Shown in pieces: positions 32,101 to 40,291 of a stretch of DNA of 64,000 bases (positions within the stretch are counted from its first letter, which is position 1; each line of letters begins with the position of its first letter). The stretch spans positions 680,610 to 744,609 of the forward strand of contig RQSC01000029.1 of assembly GCA_013416795.1 (NCBI GenBank). The letters run 5' to 3'. Source of the DNA: Prasinococcaceae sp. CCMP 1430 (Eukaryota; Prasinodermophyta; Palmophyllophyceae; Prasinococcales; Prasinococcaceae). The notes beneath the pieces are model-generated. The model worked only from the letters and a program-made list of their open reading frames with translations, ran no database searches and had not been told where the DNA came from. The position numbers were made by a program, and so were the translations under genes.

Positions 32101-32220
32101 AGACTTGCCCGTCGCAACGGCGAGCACGCCTGCACCTCCGCCGAGCGCGCCGCTGCCGATCGCATCCGCGAGCTGCCCCCAGCGGCGCGCGAAGGCTTTC
32201 TCATCGATCGCGATGGACAT
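29179..32220 (-). CDS. SPT16: FACT complex large subunit SPT16
   Basis: SPT16 with SSRP1/POB3 forms FACT, the histone chaperone that opens and restores nucleosomes during transcription and replication. The gene is a single exon from Met 32220 (MSIAIDEKAFARRW) with 1013 residues, close to the usual 1000-1070. The inactive aminopeptidase-like N-terminal domain spans about residues 1-450 (WLFGFEFTDTVFLF, YKALLKAQTAAIKAVRPG, GFGLGLDFRDGTLALN). The SPT16 dimerisation and Rtt106-like PH domains follow (PNLTFLREATFRSTDARHA, LYIKPTFGGRGRR, NPKGEVCDVIYSNIKHAFFQ, RTNAYDPDEIDEEQRDRQKR, ELAFQGVPYKESVTVMPSVG). The tail is a Glu/Asp/Ser-rich acidic stretch ending in a basic KSRR, as needed for histone H2A-H2B binding. 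The gene lies immediately upstream of POLD1 on the same strand (about 210 bp between them). Confidence 0.97.
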   Translation of the reverse strand: MSIAIDEKAFARRWGQLADAIGSGALGGGAGVLAVATGKSADELTYLKSAALQIWLFGFEFTDTVFLFTKDALHVVATSKKAGMFDALRATEEGSAACANIVSHVRAKADDGAEQIKAAVAALGIGGDTTVAVIAKEAPEGAPAGAWAAALKEAGSATADAAEGIAGLLAVKDAAEILNCKKSAHLAATVLKDFVVPELETVMDSGKEVKHSALSDMTEQTILTPSKIKLKLREDKCEIAYPPIFQSGGKYSFKYSSISDETPLNSGVIVTMLGTRYSMYCTNLARTYMVDPSKPQERAYKALLKAQTAAIKAVRPGAKASDVYAAASAALAEADPELVPKMSKNAGFGLGLDFRDGTLALNAKNEREIKEGMVFNVTVSLSDLSNPTAQDPSARTYALVIGDSVVARKTEEGNEPEVITSRAGKEWKDVAYELSEEEAAPARQAAAPQGPSVIKDTQLRSEAPGERQRLESQQALLDAKNQETFNRLNKANAAKGKEEERKLSKADKVAYRRVADIPCKSELELQVDARNAAVLLPIRGLLVPFHITTVKNVTVHTEGQGAYIHLQFNVPGSAFGTQYLPAQKYPNLTFLREATFRSTDARHANQLMQHVKTLRKQVLDREKEKTERENLVTQETLKVSTGRLFRLPDLYIKPTFGGRGRRSSGTLEAHSNGFRYRNPKGEVCDVIYSNIKHAFFQAAEKEAVVILHFRLHNPIIINKKKTEDVQFYREVVDMSQALDGRRTNAYDPDEIDEEQRDRQKRNRANKEFQEFTRRVQELWERTRKNLELEFDIPYKELAFQGVPYKESVTVMPSVGCLISLVEQPFFVLTLDEVEIVNLERVGFGLKNFDMTIVFKDFSKDVHRVDAIPTTSLESIKEWLNGMGIKYYESKMNLAWKPILKTIVDDPQKFIEEGGWNFLDMEAGSSDEEDEEEESEGYEPEESEPESEEGDESDFDEDEEDESDFDDDYEEGEDWDELEEQARKEDRERGLDDGGGGRKRKTGGPAIVSKKSRR

Positions 32221-32737
32221 GGCGGCCGCCAACGCCGCGCAACCCCGCCCTGCTCCTGCCCCCGGGATGCGCCTCCCCTGCCCTCTCCCCCCTCTTCCCG
32301 CGGCTGTCGCCCCGCGCCGCGAGGGCGCCGCGCGCCGCGCGCGAAAAGGAAGTGCGCCGCCGGCTTGCTGCCGCCGCCGCCGCCGCCGCACGCCCTGTGC
32401 CGCCGCGCGCCCCGCGCGCGCGCGCGCGAATGCGCGCGAACGCGCGCGAAACACGCCGCAAAATCACGGACCCTAACCCTAATGTACCGTACACAGAGGT
32501 TTCGGTTTTGGAGGGCCGCCGGCAGCCTTACCCACGGTTTCATCCGCGCGGGGCCTTTTTTTCTTTTTTTTTTTCTTTTTCTTTTTTCTTTTTCGTTCGC
32601 GCGTCGTCGGCGCGCGGCCTCTTTGGCGCTCCGCGCGCGCGCGGGTTCCGCGGTTTCGCCCCCATCGCGCCGAAGGCTCGTTTCGCGGACGGCGGGCGCG
32701 AAAATGCTCGGCGGCTGGGCTGGGCTGCGGCGCGTAG
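32221..32737. promoter_or_regulatory. Divergent promoter region SPT16 / SR protein
   Basis: Between the SPT16 Met and the first visible SR-protein exon. It contains the double telo-box-like element at 32470-32482 and a T/C tract at 32557-32599 (mostly T runs broken by single C). An in-frame TAG at 32735-32737 forms the 3' end of an acceptor, so a short first exon with the SR-protein start must lie here; candidate ATGs at 32482 and 32704 are not in a phase that works without further introns. Confidence 0.55.
32470..32482 (+). promoter_or_regulatory. Double telo-box-like element ACCCTAACCCTAA
   Basis: Two perfect CCCTAA units in tandem, 250 bp from the SPT16 start and about the same distance from the SR-protein coding exon. 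With only two units this is not a telomere or a clear interstitial telomere; the position in a divergent promoter matches the other ACCCTAAC sites. Confidence 0.5.
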
Positions 32738-34132
32738 GGCGGCGGCGGCGGACCGCCGCCGCGTGGCGGCGGCGGGGGCGGCCGCGTGTCGCTGCTCGTG
32801 CGCAACCTGCCGAACGACGTGCACCCCAACGACGTGCGCCAGGAGTTCGAGCGCTTCGGCGCCGTTCGCGATGTCTACCTGCCGCGCGACTTCCACACCA
32901 AGCGCCCCAAGGGCTTCGGCTTCGTCGAGTTTGTGGAGGAGCCTGATGCCGACGCCGCGCAGCGTCAAATGGATAGGCAGGTGCGTCGCGCGCAAGTGTT
33001 CCAAGTCGCAGCGCGGCGGGCGACGGCCAGGGCGCGCCGCCCCTGCACCCTGTACCGAAGCTGCGGGGCTGGCGCCTCGCCGGCGCCGCGGAGGCGCTCG
33101 ATCTGCGGCACCCTAGGCGCGGTGGCGCGGGGAGGGAGCGTCACGGGGTGGAGCGCGCGTGCTATTTTAGGGCAGGGTCCAAGCGCTCCCAACGCACGTC
33201 GCAGGGTGCTCGCGCGCTCCGCTCGTGTGCGCGGTCGCGCGCGGTCGCGCGCGCCGTGCACCCTCGTCACGCGTTTGCGCTGGACATGCGCGATCGAGTT
33301 TTGTGCGAGCGAGCCAAGTGCAAGCGACCAAGCACGAGCGACCAAGCGCGATGAAGCCCAGCGCGAGTGAGCAATCACTTCTTTCCGCCTGCGCATTCGG
33401 CCAAGCGCAAGCAGTCCGAGCGTTCCCGCGCGTCAGGAGACGCACCCGCCCGGACTGTGAGGCATGCGCTTGCACTGTGCCGTCCTCTGCCATTGCCCCC
33501 GCGCGCCACTGCTCGGGGGGGGAGTCAGTATAGCACCGATTGCTGACGCGCTGTGCATGTGCGCCCCTCTCTCCCCATCTGTGCGTGCTCCGCAGCACGT
33601 GTTCGGCCGCCCGATCCAGGTCGAGTTCGCGCGCCACGGGCGCAAGGACCCCAACCAGATGCGCGGCGGTGGCGGCGGTGGCCGCTACGGAGGCCCGCCG
33701 CCGCGCAGGTGGGAGCCGCCGCGCGGACGCAGCCCGCCGCGTGGCTACGACCGCGGCGGCTACGACCGCGGCTACGACCGCGGCTACGACCGCGGCTATG
33801 ACCGCGATCGTGGCTACGGCCGTGGTCGCAGCCCGTCGCCACGTGGCAGGGACTACCGCCGCCGCGATTCGCGTTCGCGCAGCCGCTCGCCGCGCGACCG
33901 TGACTACCGCCGCCGTGACTCGCGCTCGCGCAGCCGCTCGCCGCGTGGGCGCGAGGACCGCCGCCGCGACTCACGCAGCCGCTCGCCACGCGACCGTGAC
34001 TACGGCCGCCGCGACTCGCGCTCGCGCAGCCGCTCCCCGGGCGCCCGTCGCTACAGTCGCTCCCCGCCTCGCCGGGACTCGCGCAGCCCGCCGCCGCGCG
34101 ACGCCGCCGAGGCGCCCGCCGACGACAATTAG
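32738..34132 (+). CDS. SR splicing factor, one RRM plus RS domain (SCL/SC35-like; start exon missing)
   Basis: SR proteins bind exonic enhancers and recruit U1 and U2AF. Visible exons 32738-32980 and 33596-34132 join in phase 0 (MDRQ|HVFGRPIQVEFARHG). The RRM shows RNP2 (SLLVRNLP) and RNP1 (KGFGFVEF) with YLPRDF between them, as in plant SCL30/SCL33. After a Gly-rich linker come five GYDRG-type units and then about four imperfect copies of a RDYRRRDSRSRSRSPRD unit (near 33855-34060), the RS domain. The second exon ends ADDN. The intron is 615 bp, far longer than others in the window, and holds short degenerate repeats of AGCGACCAAGC type (33315-33350). Long introns with retained isoforms are common in SR genes and serve autoregulation; here that is inference. 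Confidence 0.88.
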
Positions 34133-34360
34133 CCAGCAGCTACTACACAGAGAGACCGGGATGGGCGATCGCGATTGCCGCCAGGCGATGTCATGAGTTG
34201 TCCACGTCGGCGGCGCAAACGCCCAAGATCCCGCTCGCGCGAGGCCGCTCGCACATACTTAAAGCACCCACGCGAGGCACTTTTGTCACGCGGAGTCGTG
34301 AGCGCAGCTTTACAGAGCATCGGTCGTCTGGGGCGTGTCAGCCGACACGCGTGCTTGCTC

Positions 34361-34948
34361 TTACGCGGAGCGCGCCGCCTTGAAAGCGTCCACTGCAGAC
34401 AGCCGCCCCGCGCTGCCGTCGCCGTCGCTAACACCTGCGTCGGCGGCCTGCGCCTGTGCGAGCTGCGCCTGCGCAAGCTGCTTCAGCTGGCGCTCCTCGC
34501 TGTCCTCGAGCACCTCGCCCTCTCGCTCGAGCTCCCAACTGTCCTCGACAAGCGCTTGCACGCGCACAAACGCCTGCCGCAGCGCGCCGGAGAGCTTGTC
34601 CGCCTCATCCAGCAGGGTGTGCTGTAGCAGGCCCATCAGACAGCCAACGAATCTAGTTTCCTCGAGCATCCCTGCCTCGGCGAGCTGCGGCCCAAGCACA
34701 CAAATCTCTGCGATGACCTCGTCGACGCGCTCGGCATCATCCAGCGCCATCGCGCGGGCCGCGCGCGTGCAGAGCTCCCGCAAGGCCAGAGCGTATGCTG
34801 GATCCATTTCGGCCCACTCGGCTGCGGCGGCCCTCTCTAGCTCGATGTGCTCCTCGTACGCACCGAGCGCACCCTCCTGCTTCGCCCCGCGCTCGTCCAG
34901 GGCGTGGCCCTCGCGCTCGCGCCCGCCGGCGCCGGCGCCGGCGCCCCG
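34361..34948 (-). CDS. Unknown helical protein, 3' part (5' end in assembly gap)
   Basis: I do not recognise it. About 195 C-terminal residues are visible before the frame enters the N gap. They are predicted almost entirely helical, Ala/Glu/Leu-rich with charged heptads (EHIELERAAAAEWAEMDPAYA, CTRAARAMALDDAERVDEVI, TRFVGCLMGLLQHTLLDEADKL), and end in a Gln/Ala-rich stretch and VDAFKAARSA. Balanced use of Cys, Phe, Trp and His shows this is the coding strand. It is convergent with the SR gene (stop 34132) and divergent from the gene right of the gap, so both promoters fall in or near the missing bases. Confidence 0.6.
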   Translation of the reverse strand, partial: RGAGAGAGGREREGHALDERGAKQEGALGAYEEHIELERAAAAEWAEMDPAYALALRELCTRAARAMALDDAERVDEVIAEICVLGPQLAEAGMLEETRFVGCLMGLLQHTLLDEADKLSGALRQAFVRVQALVEDSWELEREGEVLEDSEERQLKQLAQAQLAQAQAADAGVSDGDGSAGRLSAVDAFKAARSA

Positions 34949-35194
34949 NNNNNNNNNNNNNNNNNNNNNNNNNNNNNNNNNNNNNNNNNNNNNNNNNNNN
35001 NNNNNNNNNNNNNNNNNNNNNNNNNNNNNNNNNNNNNNNNNNNNNNNNNNNNNNNNNNNNNNNNNNNNNNNNNNNNNNNNNNNNNNNNNNNNNNNNNNNN
35101 NNNNNNNNNNNNNNNNNNNNNNNNNNNNNNNNNNNNNNNNNNNNNNNNNNNNNNNNNNNNNNNNNNNNNNNNNNNNNNNNNNNNNNNNNNNNNN
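34949..35194. other. Assembly gap (246 N)
   Basis: Run of N. Left flank is GCCGGC-repeat-rich, right flank GGCCGCG-rich, suggesting a sequencing dropout in extreme GC. It hides the 5' ends of two divergent genes. ORFs drawn through it are artefacts. Confidence 0.99.
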
Positions 35195-35914
35195 CGGCCG
35201 CGCGTCGCGGCGGCGCGCCCGCCGACGCGGACGTTGCAGTGCGGACGAGGGCGCGGTGGGGGCAGCGGTGGGGGGCAGGGCCGCAGGGGCGGCCGCGCCG
35301 CCGCACGACCGGGGTCGGGCAGCGGTGAAGGCGCAGAGGACGACGAGGGTGTCGTTGACAGCGGCGCGCGCGACACGCTGCGCGCGCTGGAGCGCCTGTC
35401 GCGCGACGCGAGCAAAGGAAGCGACGAAACCTCCGCTGGCCTGCAGGCGAACGAGGCCGCTGCCGATGTCGTGGAGCTCGAATTTGCCCTTCCCGACGGC
35501 GAGCGTGCCCCGCTGCGCCTGCGTACGCCGCCTGTGGGTGGGCAATACGTCTATGCGCGCGCGCGTTTGCCGCTCGGAGCGACCCTGCATGATGTCGGAA
35601 GTGAAATCGTCGTGGAAAGCGTGGAGGCTGACGGGGAGGCCGACAAAGCTGGCGTGCTCCCGGGCGACGCTCTCGCTGCCATCTCGGTCGCGGTGCCACG
35701 TATGACCTACCCTGGCGGCAACTTGCTGCTTGGGGGCGTTGGTCGGCCAGGGATTGCGTCGGGGTGGTACGTTGTGGCCGATGAATCGGAGGGGTCAGAG
35801 GAACAAGAGGGAGATGAGGAGGAAGGGGCCGCTTTCGCCGCGGCGCTGCGCGCTCTTGGCACCAACGCGAGACGCGCCGACCGTAGCGTCGCGCTCGTGC
35901 TCTGCCGAAGATAG
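35195..35914 (+). CDS. PDZ-like domain protein, 3' part (5' end in assembly gap)
   Basis: The visible 239 residues start in a Gly/Arg-rich segment, continue through an acidic linker (SGEGAEDDEG) and reach a beta-rich domain VVELEFALPDGERAPLRLRT...YARARLPLGATLHDV...IVVESVEADGEADKAGVLPGDALAAISV...VALVLCRR. The VESVEADGEADKAGVLPGD segment is the carboxylate-loop-to-helix part of a PDZ fold, and the terminal ALVLCRR would be its last strand. An acidic 45-residue insert (ADESEGSEEQEGDEEEG) interrupts the domain. Small PDZ proteins of this kind are common among plastid-targeted proteins of algae; the N-terminal targeting region would lie in the gap. Family membership is moderate and function unknown. 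Confidence 0.55.
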   Translation, partial: RPRVAAARPPTRTLQCGRGRGGGSGGGQGRRGGRAAARPGSGSGEGAEDDEGVVDSGARDTLRALERLSRDASKGSDETSAGLQANEAAADVVELEFALPDGERAPLRLRTPPVGGQYVYARARLPLGATLHDVGSEIVVESVEADGEADKAGVLPGDALAAISVAVPRMTYPGGNLLLGGVGRPGIASGWYVVADESEGSEEQEGDEEEGAAFAAALRALGTNARRADRSVALVLCRR

Positions 35915-36106
35915 CGAGGCCGTGCGCTGAGGCATGGGGCCTACTGCGCTGCGGCAGAGCCTCTTTAGCTACTGGACGGAGCTGCTGAGCCCCGTAGAGT
36001 TGATGTGATTATATTGAGTTTGTAGTCTACACTATAGATTTGATGCGAAGCCCACCTACGAGCCTGCCTTCAAGTGCGCCTCTGCAACCACCCTTTAGCT
36101 CGCACG

Positions 36107-38632
36107 CTACCCTGAGTTGGCTTCCAGTTTTGCCTGTATGAGCTTGAACATTTCCTCGCACTCGACTTGCCGAGCAAGGGGGGCCGAACGCGTTCGGTCG
36201 GGGTGCAGTCGCAACGCAGCACGGCGATACGCCGAGCGCACTTGCGCTGCCGAGTCGCCAGCGGGCGCAAAGCCGAAGGCAGAAAGCACGCCTGGGAGGT
36301 CCAGGTGCCCACCCTGCGCGTGCACGCACACAAATGCGCGGAAGTACGCGTATATTAGCACGTCAGGCATCGCACGAGAAGCGTCGAAGTCGACTTGACG
36401 CGCACGGATGCACGAGTGCCCATCGCAAAGTGCGTGGCGCAACGCACCTTCTCAGCCACGCGAGCTGCCACATCCGCGCGCAGATTCTCGCGCTGTGCGG
36501 CCTCCGACGCGGCCGCCGATGCCACCGCCGCGGCCTCTTGCCGACGCCGCTCGAAACGGTCAGGGGTACCGCGCTCGCCCTTGCCCTCGTCTCCACGCTC
36601 GCTCGCTCGCTCGCGAGCATTCGACTGCGCGCTCGACACTGCACTCGCAGAGGATGCAGGCCTGGCATTGCGCCGGGATTGGCAGTCAGGGCGGTCGTGG
36701 TCGTCCTGTGGTCCACGTGCGTTTGAGCCCGCTTGTGCGTCGTTTGCGTGCGCACGTGAGCCCTTGCCCGGGCTCTCGTAGCTTTCGTATCCACCCTCGT
36801 AGAGCTCCTCCTCCCAGCGGTACGGCTCCGGCGTCGGTGAGGAGCCACGCGCTCGCGCTCGAGCGTGCGCCGCCGCTGCGTCTGCCGGGGCCCGCCCACG
36901 CTGTTCCTCGGAAGCGTGGCGCGCAGTGGACTCGTTTGGAGCCCGCGATGCCAAGCTTTCCTCGTCATCCTCACCACGCGCGCCTGTAGGTGTGTCAGGC
37001 GCGTCTCCGCCCTTCGAGACGCCCGGCTCCAACACCGTCTGACGTCCACCGATGAAGGCCTCGATGGTGACGTCAACGTCCCATCTGCACGCTTCGAGCC
37101 ATGATGCGGCATCGAGCGCACCCACGCCAGTGACGTCCATCACCTGGCATGCCGCCAGCGCGCGCGATGCGTTGCCGTCGCACATGCGGAGCGCGCGCAG
37201 CGCCTGCTCGGCGCTTAGTCCCTGCGCAAGACAGCCCAGAGCGTCGAGCTGGCGTAGCAGGCGTTGCTCCGCCAGGCCGTCCTCCTTGGCCTCCGCGGCA
37301 CTCCCAACGCGGGCATCGTCGTCCATACTGCCCTCCCGTGTGTGTGGCGACGCATGTGCGTCGTCACTGCGCAGCGCCCCGACTTCGCGCGCAAGATCCA
37401 CCTCGAGCGGTTCCTCGCCAAGCATCACCAGAGCGCGCGCGGACAGTTCGTCGCCGCAATAGAATGCGCCTCGCACCAGCCGCACGTGCAGGCCGGCCAA
37501 TGGGGCCAGAACTTTGAAGAGGAGCGCTCGGTAGCGCGGCAAGCCGGCCTCGGTGATGTCTGCGGGCGCTCGAGCAGCGCGACGGCACGGCAGGGCGGAG
37601 TCAGAACAGCGCTCGCCTGCTCGCCTACCCCCCCCCCCTTCCCCCACCCCCCCCCCCCCCCCCCCCCCCCCCCGCTTCCCCCGCTCTCGCGCCTCAATCT
37701 ACGCGCGTCGCACCTCCAAGTGGCAACGCGAGTGACCCCCTCTCGCAACGGAGGCGCGCCGACACCTCACGCCAGCGCTCATCGGCTGCGTTCGCCTCGA
37801 ACGCGGCAGCTGACTTGCTATTCGGCTGTCGTCGCTTTTTGGGAGAGACCCCGTCCATCTGGTTGGCCACGATCACAGCCAGCGCGGCTGCCCGGCCCCG
37901 TTCATCCACGCCTGCATACGGCGCCATTTCCTCGGCCACATACTCGCACAGGGCCGCCAGGGCGGCGTCCCTGCCACGGTCCACGTAGACAACCTCGCGC
38001 GTGTCGGCGTAGAACGCTTCGAAGGAGCTTGGCGCATGCGGGGGGGCATCCGCCCGCATCGCCTCCAGCGCCTGCAGCGACGGTAGCCGGCTCGTGCCTA
38101 TTGCGTCTTCGTCGAACCCCCAAAGCTCGTAGTACCCATCGCACAGCTCCTCGTTCTCACGCACGCAGCATGTCACGAAGGCCACCGCCGCTTGCGCCTG
38201 ACCCTCGGCGGAGGGGGGCGGCGCGGGCGGCGGTGAGGGGGAGCGCGAGCGCGCGTGCGCGTATGCGTGCTCCGACGGCTCGTACACAGAAGTTGCGTGT
38301 GCCCGCTCGTCCGCGGCTTGGAAGCGCTGCTGCTGCGCGCGCTGCTCCTCGAAGAATGCGTACTGCGCGCGCTGTTCAGCCTCAAATTCCTCGTACGCCG
38401 TCTGCTCGGCGCGCCGCCGCCGAGCCTCCTCCTCCTCCTGCCACCGCTGGCCTCCCCCTCGCTCCCACCAGTCCTCTCCATGCGCGCGCTGCAGCGCTGG
38501 CGCGGTTGGCGACGCGCCGGCTCGCGCGCCGGCGTTGGCGCGGCGCGCGCGCTCCGCCGCAGCGGCGGCCTCGGCCTCGGAGGCGCTCAGTGCCATCGCC
38601 AGCAGCAGCTCCTCGTCGTCCTCGCCGTCCAT
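36107..38632 (-). CDS. UIM - EDR1/CTR1-type domain - UBA-like - C-terminal J-domain protein
   Basis: Three exons (38632-37771, 37559-36448, 36313-36107) splice in phase to 726 residues. Residues 4-20 hold a textbook ubiquitin-interacting motif (DEELLLAMALSASE). Next comes a charged Gln/Ala/Glu coiled coil. Residues 175-345 match the plant EDR1/CTR1 regulatory domain: CDGYYELWG, SRLPSLQALEAM, EVVYVDRGRDAALAAL, VIVANQMDGVS and, across the first splice, HITEAGLPRYRALLFKVLAP then VRLVRGAFYCGD and LEVDL. A UBA-like pair follows (LLRQLDALGCLAQGLSAEQA...NASRALAACQVM; AASWLEACRWDVDVTIEAFI), then a disordered Ser/Arg/Glu linker. The last exon is a J-domain core with HPD (YRRAALRLHPDRTRS...EEMFKLIQAKLEANSG), closest to the auxilin type, which is also C-terminal. 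No kinase domain is present. Yeast auxilin Swa2 combines UBA and J, so a clathrin-uncoating or Hsp70-recruiting, ubiquitin-reading role is a testable inference. Confidence 0.82.
37628..37673. repeat. Poly-C tract in an intron (poly-G on the sense strand)
   Basis: Eleven C (37628-37638), TTCCCCCA, then 27 uninterrupted C (37647-37673), inside the first intron of the minus-strand UIM-EDR1 gene. On the transcript this is a long G run close to the acceptor side, able to form G-quadruplex structure. Confidence 0.95.
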
Positions 38633-38845
38633 CGTCCGCCCGGGGCACGCACGCCCCCGCGCGCGCTCTGGAGCGGCCGGGACCGGCACGGATGCGGCGC
38701 ACAGCTGGCGCTGCCGCCCCCACCAAAAAGCAACGATACCAAGATTATCCGTTTCTTACAAAATGCGTCGTCCGGATAGAGGAGTGGCGCACAGTTGAGT
38801 GAGAGCCTGGCGGCGCGCGTCAGCAGGCTCCTGCGAGCTCCCGCG

Positions 38846-39703
38846 CTACTCGCCCGCCGGCGGCCTGCGCGCGACGAGGACCTCCGAGCACAAGAGCCCA
38901 AGGAAGTCCTCGCCTTCGCCGCACACGACGGCGCGCTCGAGCACCTCGAATCCGGCGCCCTCCGCGTATGGCGCCAGCGCCTGGGCTCGGCAGCCGCCGA
39001 CGACGTGCGGCGTTAGGCTGTGAATGAGAGCCCAGACCGCCGCCGCAATGCGGCGAGCCACACCCGCTTCCTCCGGCGGTGGCGAGAGGCCCGCGAGGGC
39101 GAGCACGCCGCCAGGCCGCAGTGAGGTGCGCGCCTCGGCGAAGAACGCGCGCACGTCACTGTCGCTCAGGAGGTCCAGCATGTACGTCGACACGACCAGG
39201 TCCAGAGGGCCACCCTCCTGTGCCGCCGCAAAGGCGGCCGCCTGCGATCCGTCTGTCTCCACGACGACGGCGCGCGTATCACCTCGCAGCCGCGTCCTGG
39301 CGTTCGATGCCTGGACGCTCGAGAGATCAACGCAGGTGTAGCGCTGGCACGCAGGCGCGAGCTCGTCGCCGAGCAGCTGCGCCGCCAGCTTCCCCGAACC
39401 ACTCCCCACCTCGAGCACGTGTCGCACTCGCTCATCGGCCACGGCATGCGCGAGTGCCGCGCGCAGCGCCGCGACCGCGTTGCGCCCATACGAAGACCCT
39501 GAGTCGTCAACTGTCTGCCCGGCGCGGTCGTACACGCGCTGTGCTGCGCTGCGGCTCAGCGTGCGGCGCGTATCAAGCGGCGCCGCGCCACGCGGCGCCG
39601 AGCGGCGGCACCGTGACTGAAGAAGGGCTCGCGCCCGTGCTCGCGCCAGCGCCTGCGGCTGCGGCTGCTGCTGCGCCGCGGGGCGTGAGGCCATCGCCCG
39701 CAT
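38846..39703 (-). CDS. Class I SAM-dependent methyltransferase, probably organelle-targeted
   Basis: The single exon from Met 39703 encodes 285 residues. The first 45 are Arg/Ala/Gln-rich without acidic residues, typical of a mitochondrial or plastid transit peptide. The Rossmann-fold motifs follow: motif I VRHVLEVGSGSGKLAAQLL, an acidic loop end YTCVDLSS, post-I VVVETDGS, motif II GPLDLVVSTYMLDLLSD, motif III RTSLRPGGVLALAGLSPP. The family is the Methyltransf_11/25 group; substrate cannot be told. In-frame Met 39880 would add 59 residues. It lies 213 bp upstream of the UIM-EDR1 gene on the same strand and shares a divergent promoter with the 40292 gene. Confidence 0.8.
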   Translation of the reverse strand: MRAMASRPAAQQQPQPQALARARARALLQSRCRRSAPRGAAPLDTRRTLSRSAAQRVYDRAGQTVDDSGSSYGRNAVAALRAALAHAVADERVRHVLEVGSGSGKLAAQLLGDELAPACQRYTCVDLSSVQASNARTRLRGDTRAVVVETDGSQAAAFAAAQEGGPLDLVVSTYMLDLLSDSDVRAFFAEARTSLRPGGVLALAGLSPPPEEAGVARRIAAAVWALIHSLTPHVVGGCRAQALAPYAEGAGFEVLERAVVCGEGEDFLGLLCSEVLVARRPPAGE

Positions 39704-40291
39704 GGCTCCGCGCGTCACCTCAGGAGGGGCCGAGGCTGCGCCCGCGTGCCCGGCGTGTCGCGGCTTGGAGTGCGGTGACCAGCACCACGGCCGCGCCGCT
39801 GCGACGCGCAGCACCCCCGCGGTGCGCTGCGTCACAGCGTGCAGGGCGATGTGGCAGCGCAGTCTCCCACCACAAACCACTCACCGCCCACCTGCCCACA
39901 CCAGCGCACTCGGCGCTGCTTCGACGACACGCCACGCCCACGAAACCATAATTCAGGTTAAACCCTAACATCTTCTTCGCTTGAAGGGTTTGTACGTTAC
40001 ATCAAAATGAGTGGTGTTTCACCGTCGAGGGTTTTTGGCCTTGGCGTGCAAGCTGTGTGTGTGTGTGTCTCCATCGTGCGCCGTCGGGGGTCTCGCTGGG
40101 CGGCCACCACGCAGCACGCCCGTGCGTGGGGGGGCGTGTGCGTGCACGTGCATGCGAGCGTAGGCGCGTTCGGGCGCTCGCCACAGCGCGGTCGGTCTGC
40201 GCGGCCGCGGGCGAGGGATGGCCTGCGTGGCGGCCCGCGCGCGCGCGGCGGCGCACGCGGCACGCGGCATGCGGCGCGCGGCGGCGGTCGC
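39704..40291. promoter_or_regulatory. Divergent promoter region methyltransferase / 40292 gene
   Basis: A 588-bp head-to-head spacer. The only AT-richer segment (39940-40020) carries an exact telo-box AAACCCTAAC at 39960-39969. The half toward the plus-strand gene holds a TGTG run (40051-40068) and GC-rich low-complexity DNA. No other gene seen. Confidence 0.5.
39960..39969 (+). promoter_or_regulatory. Telo-box AAACCCTAAC
   Basis: Exact plant-type telo-box core AAACCCTAA plus C, 257 bp upstream of the methyltransferase start and 323 bp upstream of the plus-strand start. Regulatory role is inferred from repetition across divergent promoters. Confidence 0.5.

Noticed and set aside
32470-32482. 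Interstitial telomere or fusion point
   Set aside because: Only two CCCTAA units, with genes continuing on both sides; fits a promoter element better.
34335-35705. Open frames crossing the N gap at 34949-35194
   Set aside because: The N run is translated as X; flanking coding frames are on opposite strands, so a through-frame is an artefact.
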